Both the position numbers and the translations under genes were made by a program. The notes below the pieces were generated by a model that was not told the origin of the DNA, did no database searches, and saw only the letters and a program-made list of their open reading frames with translations. A stretch of DNA of 8,001 bases from Candidatus Halarchaeoplasma halalkaliphilum (lineage in GTDB: Archaea; Thermoplasmatota; Thermoplasmata; Halarchaeoplasmatales; Halarchaeoplasmataceae): NCBI GenBank assembly GCA_007133925.1, contig SLLU01000008.1, positions 1 to 8,001 on the forward strand. The letters run 5' to 3'. Of the stretch, positions 1 to 6,138 are shown piece after piece; the first letter of the stretch is position 1, and each line of letters starts with the position of its first letter.

Positions 1-788
1 CCGATTATATCATGTATATGCTTGGGTCCCACACCGGTTCCGACGACGGAACCACCTGCAACAGTATTGGAGGAGGTGCCGTACGGGTAGATCCCGTGAT
101 CTATATCAAGATGAGTTCCCTGGGCTCCCTCGAAAAGGATTTTTTTGTTCTCCTTTATCGCCTCGTCCAGTAGCAGAGATACGTCCGTTACGTAGGGTTC
201 GAGTATCCTACCGTATTCCATGTACTCCGAATATATGGAATCTATGTCGTATTCAACATCCTCGCCCAAAGCACCCATTATCTTGTTCTTCAGAGGGACC
301 ACTACATCCAGCTTTCGTTTGAAGGATTCCGGGTTGTAAAGATCCACCATCCGTATTCCGAACCGGGCTATCTTGTCGGAGTAACATGGCCCGATGCCTT
401 TACCCGTAGTCCCCGCTCCCAAGTTGCCCTTCAGCTTCTCCTCGATGGCATCCATATTCTTGTGGTAAGGCATTATCAGATGGGCCCTGTCCGAGATGGA
501 TAGATTCCTGGCAGCGATGCCCCTCTGCCTCAGCCCCTCTATCTCATCTATCAATACCTTGGGATCAACCACCACGCCGTTACCGATCACCGCCCTCTTA
601 TCGTCCCTCAATATACCCGATGGTATAAGGTGCAGCTTATACTTTTCTTCCCCGATCACTATGGTGTGACCTGCATTGTTCCCTCCCTGAAAACGCACTA
701 TGAGGTCCATATCCCTGGCATAGTAATCGGTCACTTTTCCTTTACCCTCGTCTCCCCATTGTCCGCCTACGATGGTCATTGTCGCCAT
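1..788 (-). CDS. purA: Adenylosuccinate synthetase, N-terminal 262 residues (3' end beyond window)
   Basis: Catalyses the GTP-dependent joining of IMP and aspartate to give adenylosuccinate, the first committed step from IMP to AMP, in the cytoplasm. The translation begins MATMTIVGGQWGDEGKGKV. The GDEGKGK phosphate loop (residues 12-18, with the catalytic Asp13) and the NAGHT motif with the catalytic His41 are both present, as are HLIPSG (about 53-58), GAGTTGKGIGP (IMP/GTP-binding switch region), FEGAQGT and the YPYGTSSN segment near the window edge. The spacing matches the long, roughly 430-residue form rather than the shortened form of about 340 residues found in many archaea. The start at 788 was chosen because it is the first ATG of the frame and places the P-loop at the usual distance; an internal ATG at 779 would remove three residues. 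It is transcribed divergently from the FKBP gene. The C-terminal part lies left of the window. The identification is very secure. Confidence 0.97.
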   Translation of the reverse strand, partial: MATMTIVGGQWGDEGKGKVTDYYARDMDLIVRFQGGNNAGHTIVIGEEKYKLHLIPSGILRDDKRAVIGNGVVVDPKVLIDEIEGLRQRGIAARNLSISDRAHLIMPYHKNMDAIEEKLKGNLGAGTTGKGIGPCYSDKIARFGIRMVDLYNPESFKRKLDVVVPLKNKIMGALGEDVEYDIDSIYSEYMEYGRILEPYVTDVSLLLDEAIKENKKILFEGAQGTHLDIDHGIYPYGTSSNTVAGGSVVGTGVGPKHIHDII

Positions 789-895
789 ATGCTATCCTAA
801 TCCCGTACCATCGATGATAATTAAATTTTTTTATGCCGAGGGTACTTCTTCGTCCGCAACATTTATTACCAATATGGGTTTTCCTTCGACCCAAC
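789..895. promoter_or_regulatory. Divergent promoter region between purA and the FKBP gene
   Basis: This 107-bp AT-rich spacer separates two divergent genes. On the minus strand TTTAATTA (825-818) lies about 30 bases before the purA ATG and fits an archaeal box A; a start site about 25 bases downstream would give a leader of roughly 8 bases. On the plus strand ATTTATTA (861-868) lies about 28 bases before the FKBP ATG at 896 and would give an almost leaderless mRNA. No clear Shine-Dalgarno stands before the FKBP start; before purA there is only a weak AGGAT. The boxes were assigned by eye from position and composition. The A/T run at 820-833 could also contribute a box on the plus strand. Confidence 0.5.
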
Positions 896-1804
896 ATGAA
901 AAAATGGACGATATTGATTGTAATTATAATTGCCTTGGCGGCCTCGGGCGCAGGTATCTACGCCTCCGGTTATTTCGATGAGGATGAAACCGAGCCCGAG
1001 CTAAGGATCGAGATGGGTGACATCGTAAAGGTCCACTATACCGGATGGCTAGAGGATGATAGAATATACGATGCAAGGCGCATATTCGATACGTCCCGCT
1101 CCCAGATTCCCGAACAGACCACTCTGACCTTTGACGAGAGGACCAGAGGAGAACCCTTCCAGTTTGAGGTGGGAAGGGGTGTGATAGAGGGGTGGAGCGA
1201 GTACCTCATAGGTGTAAAGGAGGGAGAAACAATAAACGTATTCATACCACCGGAAAAAGCCTATGACACCCGGACCGATGACCTTGTGTTTTCTATACCT
1301 AAAAGTGAGACTCTTCCGGTGTATGACAGTATGCTAGTTGAGGAATTCCGTCACAGATACGAATCTACCCCATCCGCCAACATGATCGCTACTGATCCGT
1401 TCTGGGGTTGGAACGTCAGGGTCATGTCCGTGGAAGGGAACCGTGTGTATCTAAAGAATGAGCCAATTCAAGGTGAATTATACAACGCCTATAAACAGGA
1501 AGGGGCCGGGTGGAGGTCAAGGGTCGTATCCATAGACTCCACAGCAGCCCAAGGTGCAGGGGAGATCGTCTTAGAACATATAGTTGAAAGGGGCACCGTA
1601 GTAGACTTTTTCCACATAGGCTGGCATAACAAAGATATAGCACAGGTGGACGGCATTCGGATGGATGCGGGACAGAGTCACGATAATAGAGGGATAGTGG
1701 TGGACGTTTCCGGGGATACGATCACCGTGGATTTCAATGAAGAAGTAGCAGGTAAAACACTCCAATTCAGGGTGACTGTGTTAGAGATCCAAAAACAAGA
1801 TTGA
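896..1804 (+). CDS. Membrane-anchored FKBP-type peptidyl-prolyl cis-trans isomerase (302 aa)
   Basis: Predicted prolyl isomerase/chaperone facing the outside of the cell. Residues 5-25 form one hydrophobic helix after a short basic start (MKKW), followed by an acidic linker (about 27-39). The FKBP core follows: GDIVKVHYTGWLEDD (41-55), IFDTS (63-67), FEVGRGVIEGWSEYLIGVKEGE (90-111, cited by position) and IPPEKAYD (117-124), which correspond to the usual FKBP strands and the VIxGW and IPPxxAYG motifs. The Gly of AYG is Asp here. The C-terminal part (about 266-298) carries DFNEEVAGKTLQF, the closing signature of SlyD/archaeal FKBPs. Between them lie about 120 residues (144-262), longer than the usual SlyD insert-in-flap domain and only weakly recognisable. 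The frame is open from 833, but 896 was chosen because it gives a standard signal anchor and because the likely box A at 861-868 would lie inside the longer version. A tRNA-Leu follows 8 bases after the stop. Confidence 0.88.
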   Translation: MKKWTILIVIIIALAASGAGIYASGYFDEDETEPELRIEMGDIVKVHYTGWLEDDRIYDARRIFDTSRSQIPEQTTLTFDERTRGEPFQFEVGRGVIEGWSEYLIGVKEGETINVFIPPEKAYDTRTDDLVFSIPKSETLPVYDSMLVEEFRHRYESTPSANMIATDPFWGWNVRVMSVEGNRVYLKNEPIQGELYNAYKQEGAGWRSRVVSIDSTAAQGAGEIVLEHIVERGTVVDFFHIGWHNKDIAQVDGIRMDAGQSHDNRGIVVDVSGDTITVDFNEEVAGKTLQFRVTVLEIQKQD

Positions 1805-1812
1805 ACCATTAT

Positions 1813-1900
1813 GCAGGGGTAGCCAAGCCTGGCCAACGGCGCTAGATTCAGGGTCTAGTCCTATAGAGGTCCGAGGGTTCGAATCCCTTCCCCTGCACCA
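1813..1900 (+). tRNA. tRNA-Leu, anticodon CAG, CCA end encoded
   Basis: The acceptor stem GCAGGGG (1813-1819) pairs with CCCCTGC (1890-1896), followed by the discriminator A and an encoded CCA (1898-1900). The D stem is GCC/GGC (1822-1824 with 1838-1840). The anticodon stem CTAGA/TCTAG (1842-1846 with 1854-1858) encloses the loop TTCAGGG, giving the anticodon CAG at 1849-1851, which reads CUG leucine codons. The variable arm after 1858 is long (CCT/AGG stem), as expected of a class II tRNA, and the T arm GAGGG-TTCGAAT-CCCTT closes normally. No intron is present: the anticodon loop is an uninterrupted seven bases. No box A is visible 20-40 bases upstream, so it may be cotranscribed with the FKBP gene. 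Its 3' end faces the 3' end of the protease gene across 33 bases. Confidence 0.96.
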
Positions 1901-1933
1901 TATTTATAGATGTAAGAGGAGGGGAAAGGGTTT
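1901..1933 (-). terminator. Possible 3' end region of the protease gene, pyrimidine-rich
   Basis: Directly after the protease stop the minus strand reads GAAACCCTTTCCCCTCCTCT, a pyrimidine-rich run without a stem-loop. The other large gene has a very similar run (GAAAACCCCTTTCCCCC) directly after its stop, followed there by a real T tract. Here the T tract is weak, so termination at this spot is uncertain. The TATTTATA at 1902-1909 resembles a box A on the plus strand, but there is no gene for it to serve. Confidence 0.3.
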
Positions 1934-4900
1934 CTAATAGCTCACGATCCAGTCAACATGATACTCCTCGTTGTTGAACACCCAGTATCCCATACCTGGC
2001 ATGAACATGAATTCATGGGACGGGACGTAAGCGATATTATTTTCCGAAGATGGATCGAAATTTCCCACAAGACTTACCTCCGAAGGCAAGCCGTGATTTC
2101 CGGAGGTCTCACTTGGTAACCCAACCATGTTCCAACCGGGCTCCAGTCTGATGGTAGTTGTCACAGGAGGTGTGCCCTGTACCATGAGTACGTCATCATC
2201 CGTCATACGTATCCATATCCCCATACGATTGTTCCATGATGCCAGGTTATTGAAATGTGCGGGTCTCCCGGGTACGTATGATCGCCATTCACCGGAAGAT
2301 GCATGGAAATACATGACCCGATCGTAGTTACCCGATATCCCGTGGGTGGGATCTTCCAAGATGGATTCCAGTGAATTGTCCTGGAGGGCAAGGTTGAAAG
2401 ATACGAAGTTCCAGCCATCTGCTTCTCCACCGGAGGATAGGGTTATTTCAAAGAGTTCCAGCTCCAGTATGGGCTCGGGCACCGCATTGTGGTTATCGTC
2501 CTCCAGTCCGTTCTTTCCCATTGCACGTACCACGTACCACCAGATCACATCGTCAGCCGTACCCTTACCCGGATCTATGTACTGATAGCTCCCGGTGCCG
2601 TTTGCCTCTATGCTGTCCAGGGGTGTGCCCCAGGGTCCTGTATCGCTTTCGGACCTGTAGATGTTGTAGTGACTCACCTCATCCGGATCGTCCGGGCTGC
2701 CATCCCATATAAGCAGATTATCTTCTGTTCCCTCGGCACCTTCCACCAACACGTTCACTTCATCCAACCAGACTTCACCCACGGCCGAATGATCGCCGCC
2801 CAGAGGACCGGTGTCCCCTTCCGCCTCGATGTGCAGTTGTATCCTAACCGAGTTAACGGATCCAGTGGGTTCGTATATGACGGGTATGGATTCTATCCAG
2901 CCTGAATCGCCGGAGGTGATGTCTTCGTTCAGAAATACCCTTTGCCAGCCAACCGCGGAATCATGAACGAGAATCTCCACGGACGCTTGATGGACATGTG
3001 TCGCCCATCCCATCCCGGATCCCACTTGTACGTTCCTTCTAAAAGCGCATGATAAGGTCATGGTGTTTGAAGTAGAGGTTATGTCTTGCTGCCAGTACGA
3101 TTCCTCAATGGCGGTATTTCCTTCCCCGGACGCTTCGACCATGGCATATACGGATCCCCCTACCAGATACGATTCGCTGTCCCATCTGGCTTCCCCGTCA
3201 TCGACCACCCGGGTGAGTGTCCATGGCGCGTAACCTCCTTCAAAGATACCATTGGCTACTGCCTGGGGTATCCCGTAATGTTCCACCTTCAGGTTCGTGG
3301 GTGGTCGTGGAGGCGTACCCGTTATGGTGAAGCTGCCATGACTAATATCTTCACCTCTGCGTCCCAGAGAATCATAGACGCGTACCCGAACGGCACATTC
3401 CGAACTCTCTTCGTTGGGTACCGTCCAGGTATGGCTACCGGTATCGGGCAATTCGGTGGCGATGTACTTCCAGGAGGATCCTGCATCAGTGCTGTACCAA
3501 AGGTCAACATGAGATATTGGGTCATCTCCAGATTGGGTATTCCATTCTATATCTTCCAGTGTTCCTGCAGTAAAAGATTCGCCACCGGCCGGCCTTGTAA
3601 GAGATATCTCGGGGCCGTTCCCCTCGGTTCTGGAATTCTGCATCACCAGGGCATAATCCTGATTGAGATCTCCATCGTTATTGGCATCCATGGGTATGTT
3701 TGTACCGATCACCCTCACGGTGTAAACGCCGGTTTCCAGGAGATCCGGATGTATGTACACGTTTTGAACATTGTTCACATTGTCCCAACCGTCGTCGTTG
3801 TGATCGAATATGGCCATGGTGTCCCTGTTGGGATAGGAAAAACCGGTGTCGCTGGAACCGTCACCGTTCTCGTCGAAGGCATTTCCCCTGTAGAGGTCAC
3901 CACCGGGAGATTCTATCTCCAAGTCTATGTTGTTTTTCAGCGTTGGTGTGCCACCGCTGCTGTCTCCCGGGAGCGCGTTTTTGTCTGTCCAAACAACACT
4001 GACCTTGAACGGTTCGTCAGTGTCCTGCACCTCCACGAAATATTCATGGATCTGACCGGTGGTCAGTAACGAGGTTTGATCTTCCAACATGAAATCTACG
4101 GGAGAATACATCAGGCCGGGAAGGTTTACCATGCCCCAGCCCTCGCCCCGGTTCGGTACGCGGTAGTCCAGAGTACCCCTGGTCATATCGTTGGCGGTGT
4201 TTATCATCAAAGCCTTGACCATGGCCGGGCTGGGTCTGTAATCGTGGTGTGTCTCATACCACTCCACCACTACCGCGGCGGCTCCGGCTACGGCAGGGGT
4301 TGACATGGACGTTCCGGATTTGGTACCGTAGCCCCCTCCGGGCATGGTGGAATAGATACTCTCTCCGGGAGCCATGAGATCCGGTTTCACCCTTCTGTCC
4401 TCTGTCCAACCCTGGGAACTGAATGATGCGACTATATCTGGGTTGAGGATCGTATTATCTCCGGAGGATGAAATACCCGGGTCGGAGACCCCTCCCCTGG
4501 TTCCCGGGGTGTACGTTCTTGTGGCCCCCACGGTTATCACGTTCTTCCCGTTGGCCGGAGAGTTGATGGAGTTGTACGCCCCGTTATTTCCGGCCGCTGC
4601 GGTTATCACCATGGGCCTATTACCGGGCGAATCCCGATCGGCATCCCTGACCGCCATATCATAAGCCTCATCCCGGATACCGTATGACCCTTCGGTACTA
4701 CCTCCCCAGGAGTTGGTGTGGACATAGGCATCAGACATCTTTGCAGCGATCTCCACCGCCTCGTAGTAATCACTGGGTCCGACCCAGTTGCCCCCTCCGT
4801 CGAATATCTGCACCGCAAAGAATTCCGTTTCAGGGGCGGAACCCTGGCCTGAGTAGTATCCGCCGTTGAACGTGCTTTCAGTACCATGATAGGTATCTCC

Positions 4901-5989
4901 GCCTGCGGACCCTGCGCAATGGGTGCCGTGACTATGTTGATCCCTCCAATCATTCGGATCGGTATCAAAGCTGTATCCCCCCAATACCCTGCCGGTGAAG
5001 TCGAGATGACCTGCATCTCCAACGGTCCCGTCACCTATGCCTGTATCGGCCACTGCGGTGACAACGCCGGCACCGGTGTATCCCAGCTGATTTGCCAGAG
5101 ACCCGTACTCGCCATAGCCCCTGTAAGGAGTGCTGGGATCATCATCGTCATCCCAGTACCAGCATCCCCCACCGATAATCTGGGTGGCGATCTCATCCAG
5201 AAGTTCTTCCGGAACATGGTTAGATATGTAGTAAACATCGGGCATCCGTGCCATCTCGTAGAGTATGCTCACGTCTTGCACTTCCGCCGTTATGTGGATC
5301 CCGAATGTGGCGAGTTCGGTAACGTGAAGTATGTTCACCTTTGACGATATGGAAGCGATGGTACCCGGATCTGCTCCCCTCATCAGTCTGATGGAAACCA
5401 GACCTGATTCCAGGTTAGGCTGGAGTTTGAATGCCGGTTGGTAGATCCCGACCCAATCCACGAATTGCAGTTTCTCCACCTCTGAGGCCTGCTCAGGGGT
5501 CATCCGTACTTCGTATGCGTAATAGGGTATGTAATTGATCAGGTCGACACCAATACCTTCCAACTCTTTCACCCATTCACCACTTACCGGCCCTAGCATG
5601 TGCACTATGTAGAGTCCGGACGTTCCCGAAGGATAACCATCCAACAACATCTCGGAAGATATCCCCCTTGGTCCCTCACGGATATCAAAGGACCAGCCTT
5701 TCACATTAACGACGGTCCTGTGGTCAAACAGTTCAAAATGCATTCCTGCGGCCGAAAGGCCCATCACACCGGCTTCGCTCAGTTCCACCAGGGCGAAATC
5801 AGGGTATCGATAGAGTATGGTTCCACCCAGTTCATTTATGCGATGGATGTCCGTTGGTGACGATATCCGTACGTAGGCTACCTGATCTTCAGAAGGACCT
5901 GTGGACATCACTGCATTTGCAGTAAAAAAGGATACCACCAACATCAATACACATACCACCGCGATCATCTGAATGCTCTTTCTCCTCAT
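1934..5989 (-). CDS. Secreted multidomain subtilisin-family (S8) serine protease, KP-43-like, 1351 aa
   Basis: Predicted extracellular endopeptidase. Residues 1-26 form a signal peptide (MRRK, hydrophobic core, ANA cleavage site; no lipobox). Residues 37-262 hold three propeptide-like repeats, followed by an acidic linker (WYWDDDDDP, 277-285). The S8 domain (about 290-628) has Asp315 (AVADTGIG), His354 (HSHGTHCAG), oxyanion Asn468 (AAAGNNG) and Ser561 (SGTSMSTP), so it should be active. Residues 630-785 resemble the C-terminal beta-barrel of KP-43 subtilases (VSVVWTD, NNIDLEI, NVQNVYI, TGVYTVRV) and contain acidic, Ca-site-like loops (705-715, 768-778). Then come an Ig-like domain (793-889), an FN3 domain (894-906 plus 1087-1175) interrupted by a jelly-roll-like module (907-1086), and a two-lobed C-terminal domain (1177-1351). 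There is no C-terminal membrane helix or PGF-CTERM-type tail. ATG 5989 is preceded at 6 bases by the Shine-Dalgarno GAGGT. The tail is paralogous to the upstream gene. The natural substrate is unknown. Confidence 0.95.
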   Translation of the reverse strand: MRRKSIQMIAVVCVLMLVVSFFTANAVMSTGPSEDQVAYVRISSPTDIHRINELGGTILYRYPDFALVELSEAGVMGLSAAGMHFELFDHRTVVNVKGWSFDIREGPRGISSEMLLDGYPSGTSGLYIVHMLGPVSGEWVKELEGIGVDLINYIPYYAYEVRMTPEQASEVEKLQFVDWVGIYQPAFKLQPNLESGLVSIRLMRGADPGTIASISSKVNILHVTELATFGIHITAEVQDVSILYEMARMPDVYYISNHVPEELLDEIATQIIGGGCWYWDDDDDPSTPYRGYGEYGSLANQLGYTGAGVVTAVADTGIGDGTVGDAGHLDFTGRVLGGYSFDTDPNDWRDQHSHGTHCAGSAGGDTYHGTESTFNGGYYSGQGSAPETEFFAVQIFDGGGNWVGPSDYYEAVEIAAKMSDAYVHTNSWGGSTEGSYGIRDEAYDMAVRDADRDSPGNRPMVITAAAGNNGAYNSINSPANGKNVITVGATRTYTPGTRGGVSDPGISSSGDNTILNPDIVASFSSQGWTEDRRVKPDLMAPGESIYSTMPGGGYGTKSGTSMSTPAVAGAAAVVVEWYETHHDYRPSPAMVKALMINTANDMTRGTLDYRVPNRGEGWGMVNLPGLMYSPVDFMLEDQTSLLTTGQIHEYFVEVQDTDEPFKVSVVWTDKNALPGDSSGGTPTLKNNIDLEIESPGGDLYRGNAFDENGDGSSDTGFSYPNRDTMAIFDHNDDGWDNVNNVQNVYIHPDLLETGVYTVRVIGTNIPMDANNDGDLNQDYALVMQNSRTEGNGPEISLTRPAGGESFTAGTLEDIEWNTQSGDDPISHVDLWYSTDAGSSWKYIATELPDTGSHTWTVPNEESSECAVRVRVYDSLGRRGEDISHGSFTITGTPPRPPTNLKVEHYGIPQAVANGIFEGGYAPWTLTRVVDDGEARWDSESYLVGGSVYAMVEASGEGNTAIEESYWQQDITSTSNTMTLSCAFRRNVQVGSGMGWATHVHQASVEILVHDSAVGWQRVFLNEDITSGDSGWIESIPVIYEPTGSVNSVRIQLHIEAEGDTGPLGGDHSAVGEVWLDEVNVLVEGAEGTEDNLLIWDGSPDDPDEVSHYNIYRSESDTGPWGTPLDSIEANGTGSYQYIDPGKGTADDVIWWYVVRAMGKNGLEDDNHNAVPEPILELELFEITLSSGGEADGWNFVSFNLALQDNSLESILEDPTHGISGNYDRVMYFHASSGEWRSYVPGRPAHFNNLASWNNRMGIWIRMTDDDVLMVQGTPPVTTTIRLEPGWNMVGLPSETSGNHGLPSEVSLVGNFDPSSENNIAYVPSHEFMFMPGMGYWVFNNEEYHVDWIVSY
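1937..2461 (-). repeat. C-terminal two-lobed domain of the protease (copy 1 of a shared domain)
   Basis: Residues 1177-1351. The domain is shared with the neighbouring gene at 6142-6651; a hand alignment gives about 60 percent identity over some 157 positions. It consists of two similar lobes. Lobe 1 runs from DGWNFVSFNL to MGIWIRMTDDDVLMVQG, lobe 2 from EPGWNMVGLPS to GMGYWVFNNEEYHVDW. Each starts with GWN-hydrophobic-V and ends with MG-[IY]-W-[IV] followed by an acidic turn and a final strand. The protein ends WIVSY. The function is not recognised; attachment or sorting is a guess from its terminal position. Confidence 0.8.
2730..3271 (-). other. Jelly-roll-like module inserted in the FN3 domain of the protease
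   Basis: Residues 907-1086 separate the FN3 A strand (PPTNLKVEHYG) from its B strand (NLLIWDGSPDD). The module opens with NGIFEGGYAPWTL, the usual beginning of CBM4/9-type or MAM-like jelly rolls (N-G-x-F-E-x-G ... W), continues with a strand-rich stretch typical of that fold (YWQQDI, MTLSCAFRRN, ASVEILVHD, VRIQLHIEAEG) and ends in VWLDEVNVLVEG, which resembles the common last strand of these modules (xxDxVxVxx). It probably binds a polymer or glycan; the ligand is unknown. Confidence 0.6.
5204..5881 (-). other. Three tandem propeptide (inhibitor I9)-like repeats in the protease
   Basis: Residues 37-95, 126-190 and 196-262 each read as strand-helix-strand-strand-helix-strand: YVRIS / DIHRINEL / TILYRY / FALVEL / GVMGLSAA / FELFDH, then LYIVHM / EWVKELEGI / LINYIP / YAYEVRM / ASEVEKL / VDWVGIY, then LVSIRLM / TIASISS / NILHVTE / FGIHITA / VSILYEM / VYYISNH. 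That order is the one of the I9 subtilisin propeptide fold. Sequence identity between the repeats is low, so this is a pattern match made by eye. The third repeat lies next to the catalytic domain and is the best candidate for the inhibitory prodomain. Confidence 0.55.
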
Positions 5990-5995
5990 ATTATT

Positions 5996-6070
5996 ACCTC
6001 ATATATCAATCATAAGGCAGGCCCTTTGACCATACCTCATTAATGATAACGGTTCCTTTTGATATATAAG
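5996..6070 (-). promoter_or_regulatory. Promoter and ribosome binding site of the protease gene
   Basis: On the minus strand, CTTATATATC (6070-6061) is a good match to an archaeal box A. A start site about 25 bases downstream would fall near 6040 and give a leader of about 50 bases. GAGGT (6000-5996), complementary to the 16S rRNA 3' end, sits 6 bases before the ATG at 5989 and supports that start. A second AT-rich run, TTGATATATGAGG, is too close to the ATG to be the box A. Confidence 0.6.
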
Positions 6071-6075
6071 GATGA

Positions 6076-6138
6076 GTATTACATGTGCCATTTCTCACAA
6101 GTAGCTAAAAACAAAAAAAGAAAGGGGGAAAGGGGTTT
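6076..6138 (-). terminator. T-tract terminator after the upstream paralogue
   Basis: Starting at the stop codon, the minus strand reads GAAAACCCCTTTCCCCC and then TTTCTTTTTTTGTTTTTAG (about 6124-6106). Such U-rich tracts without a stem-loop terminate archaeal transcription. With the box A at 6061-6070 just downstream, this suggests that the two large genes are separate transcription units. Confidence 0.55.

Noticed and set aside
833..895. Longer FKBP start at 833, adding 21 residues
   Set aside because: The added part would place residues in front of the signal anchor and would cover the probable box A at 861-868; ATG 896 gives a standard MKKW-hydrophobic start.
1849..1853. Intron in the tRNA-Leu anticodon loop
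   Set aside because: The anticodon loop is a plain seven bases with a five-pair stem; nothing is inserted.
1902..1909. TATTTATA as a plus-strand promoter
   Set aside because: It would drive transcription into the antisense of the protease, and no gene follows; chance AT-richness is more likely.
1922..1932. GAAA-CCC-TTTC as a hairpin terminator
   Set aside because: Four weak pairs around a three-base loop are not a credible stem.
2127..5344. Several plus-strand open frames of 60-330 codons opposite the protease gene, the longest at 3086-4069
   Set aside because: They are antisense to a gene with full catalytic motifs, show no recognisable domains and are rich in Arg, Pro, His and Cys, as expected of shadow frames.
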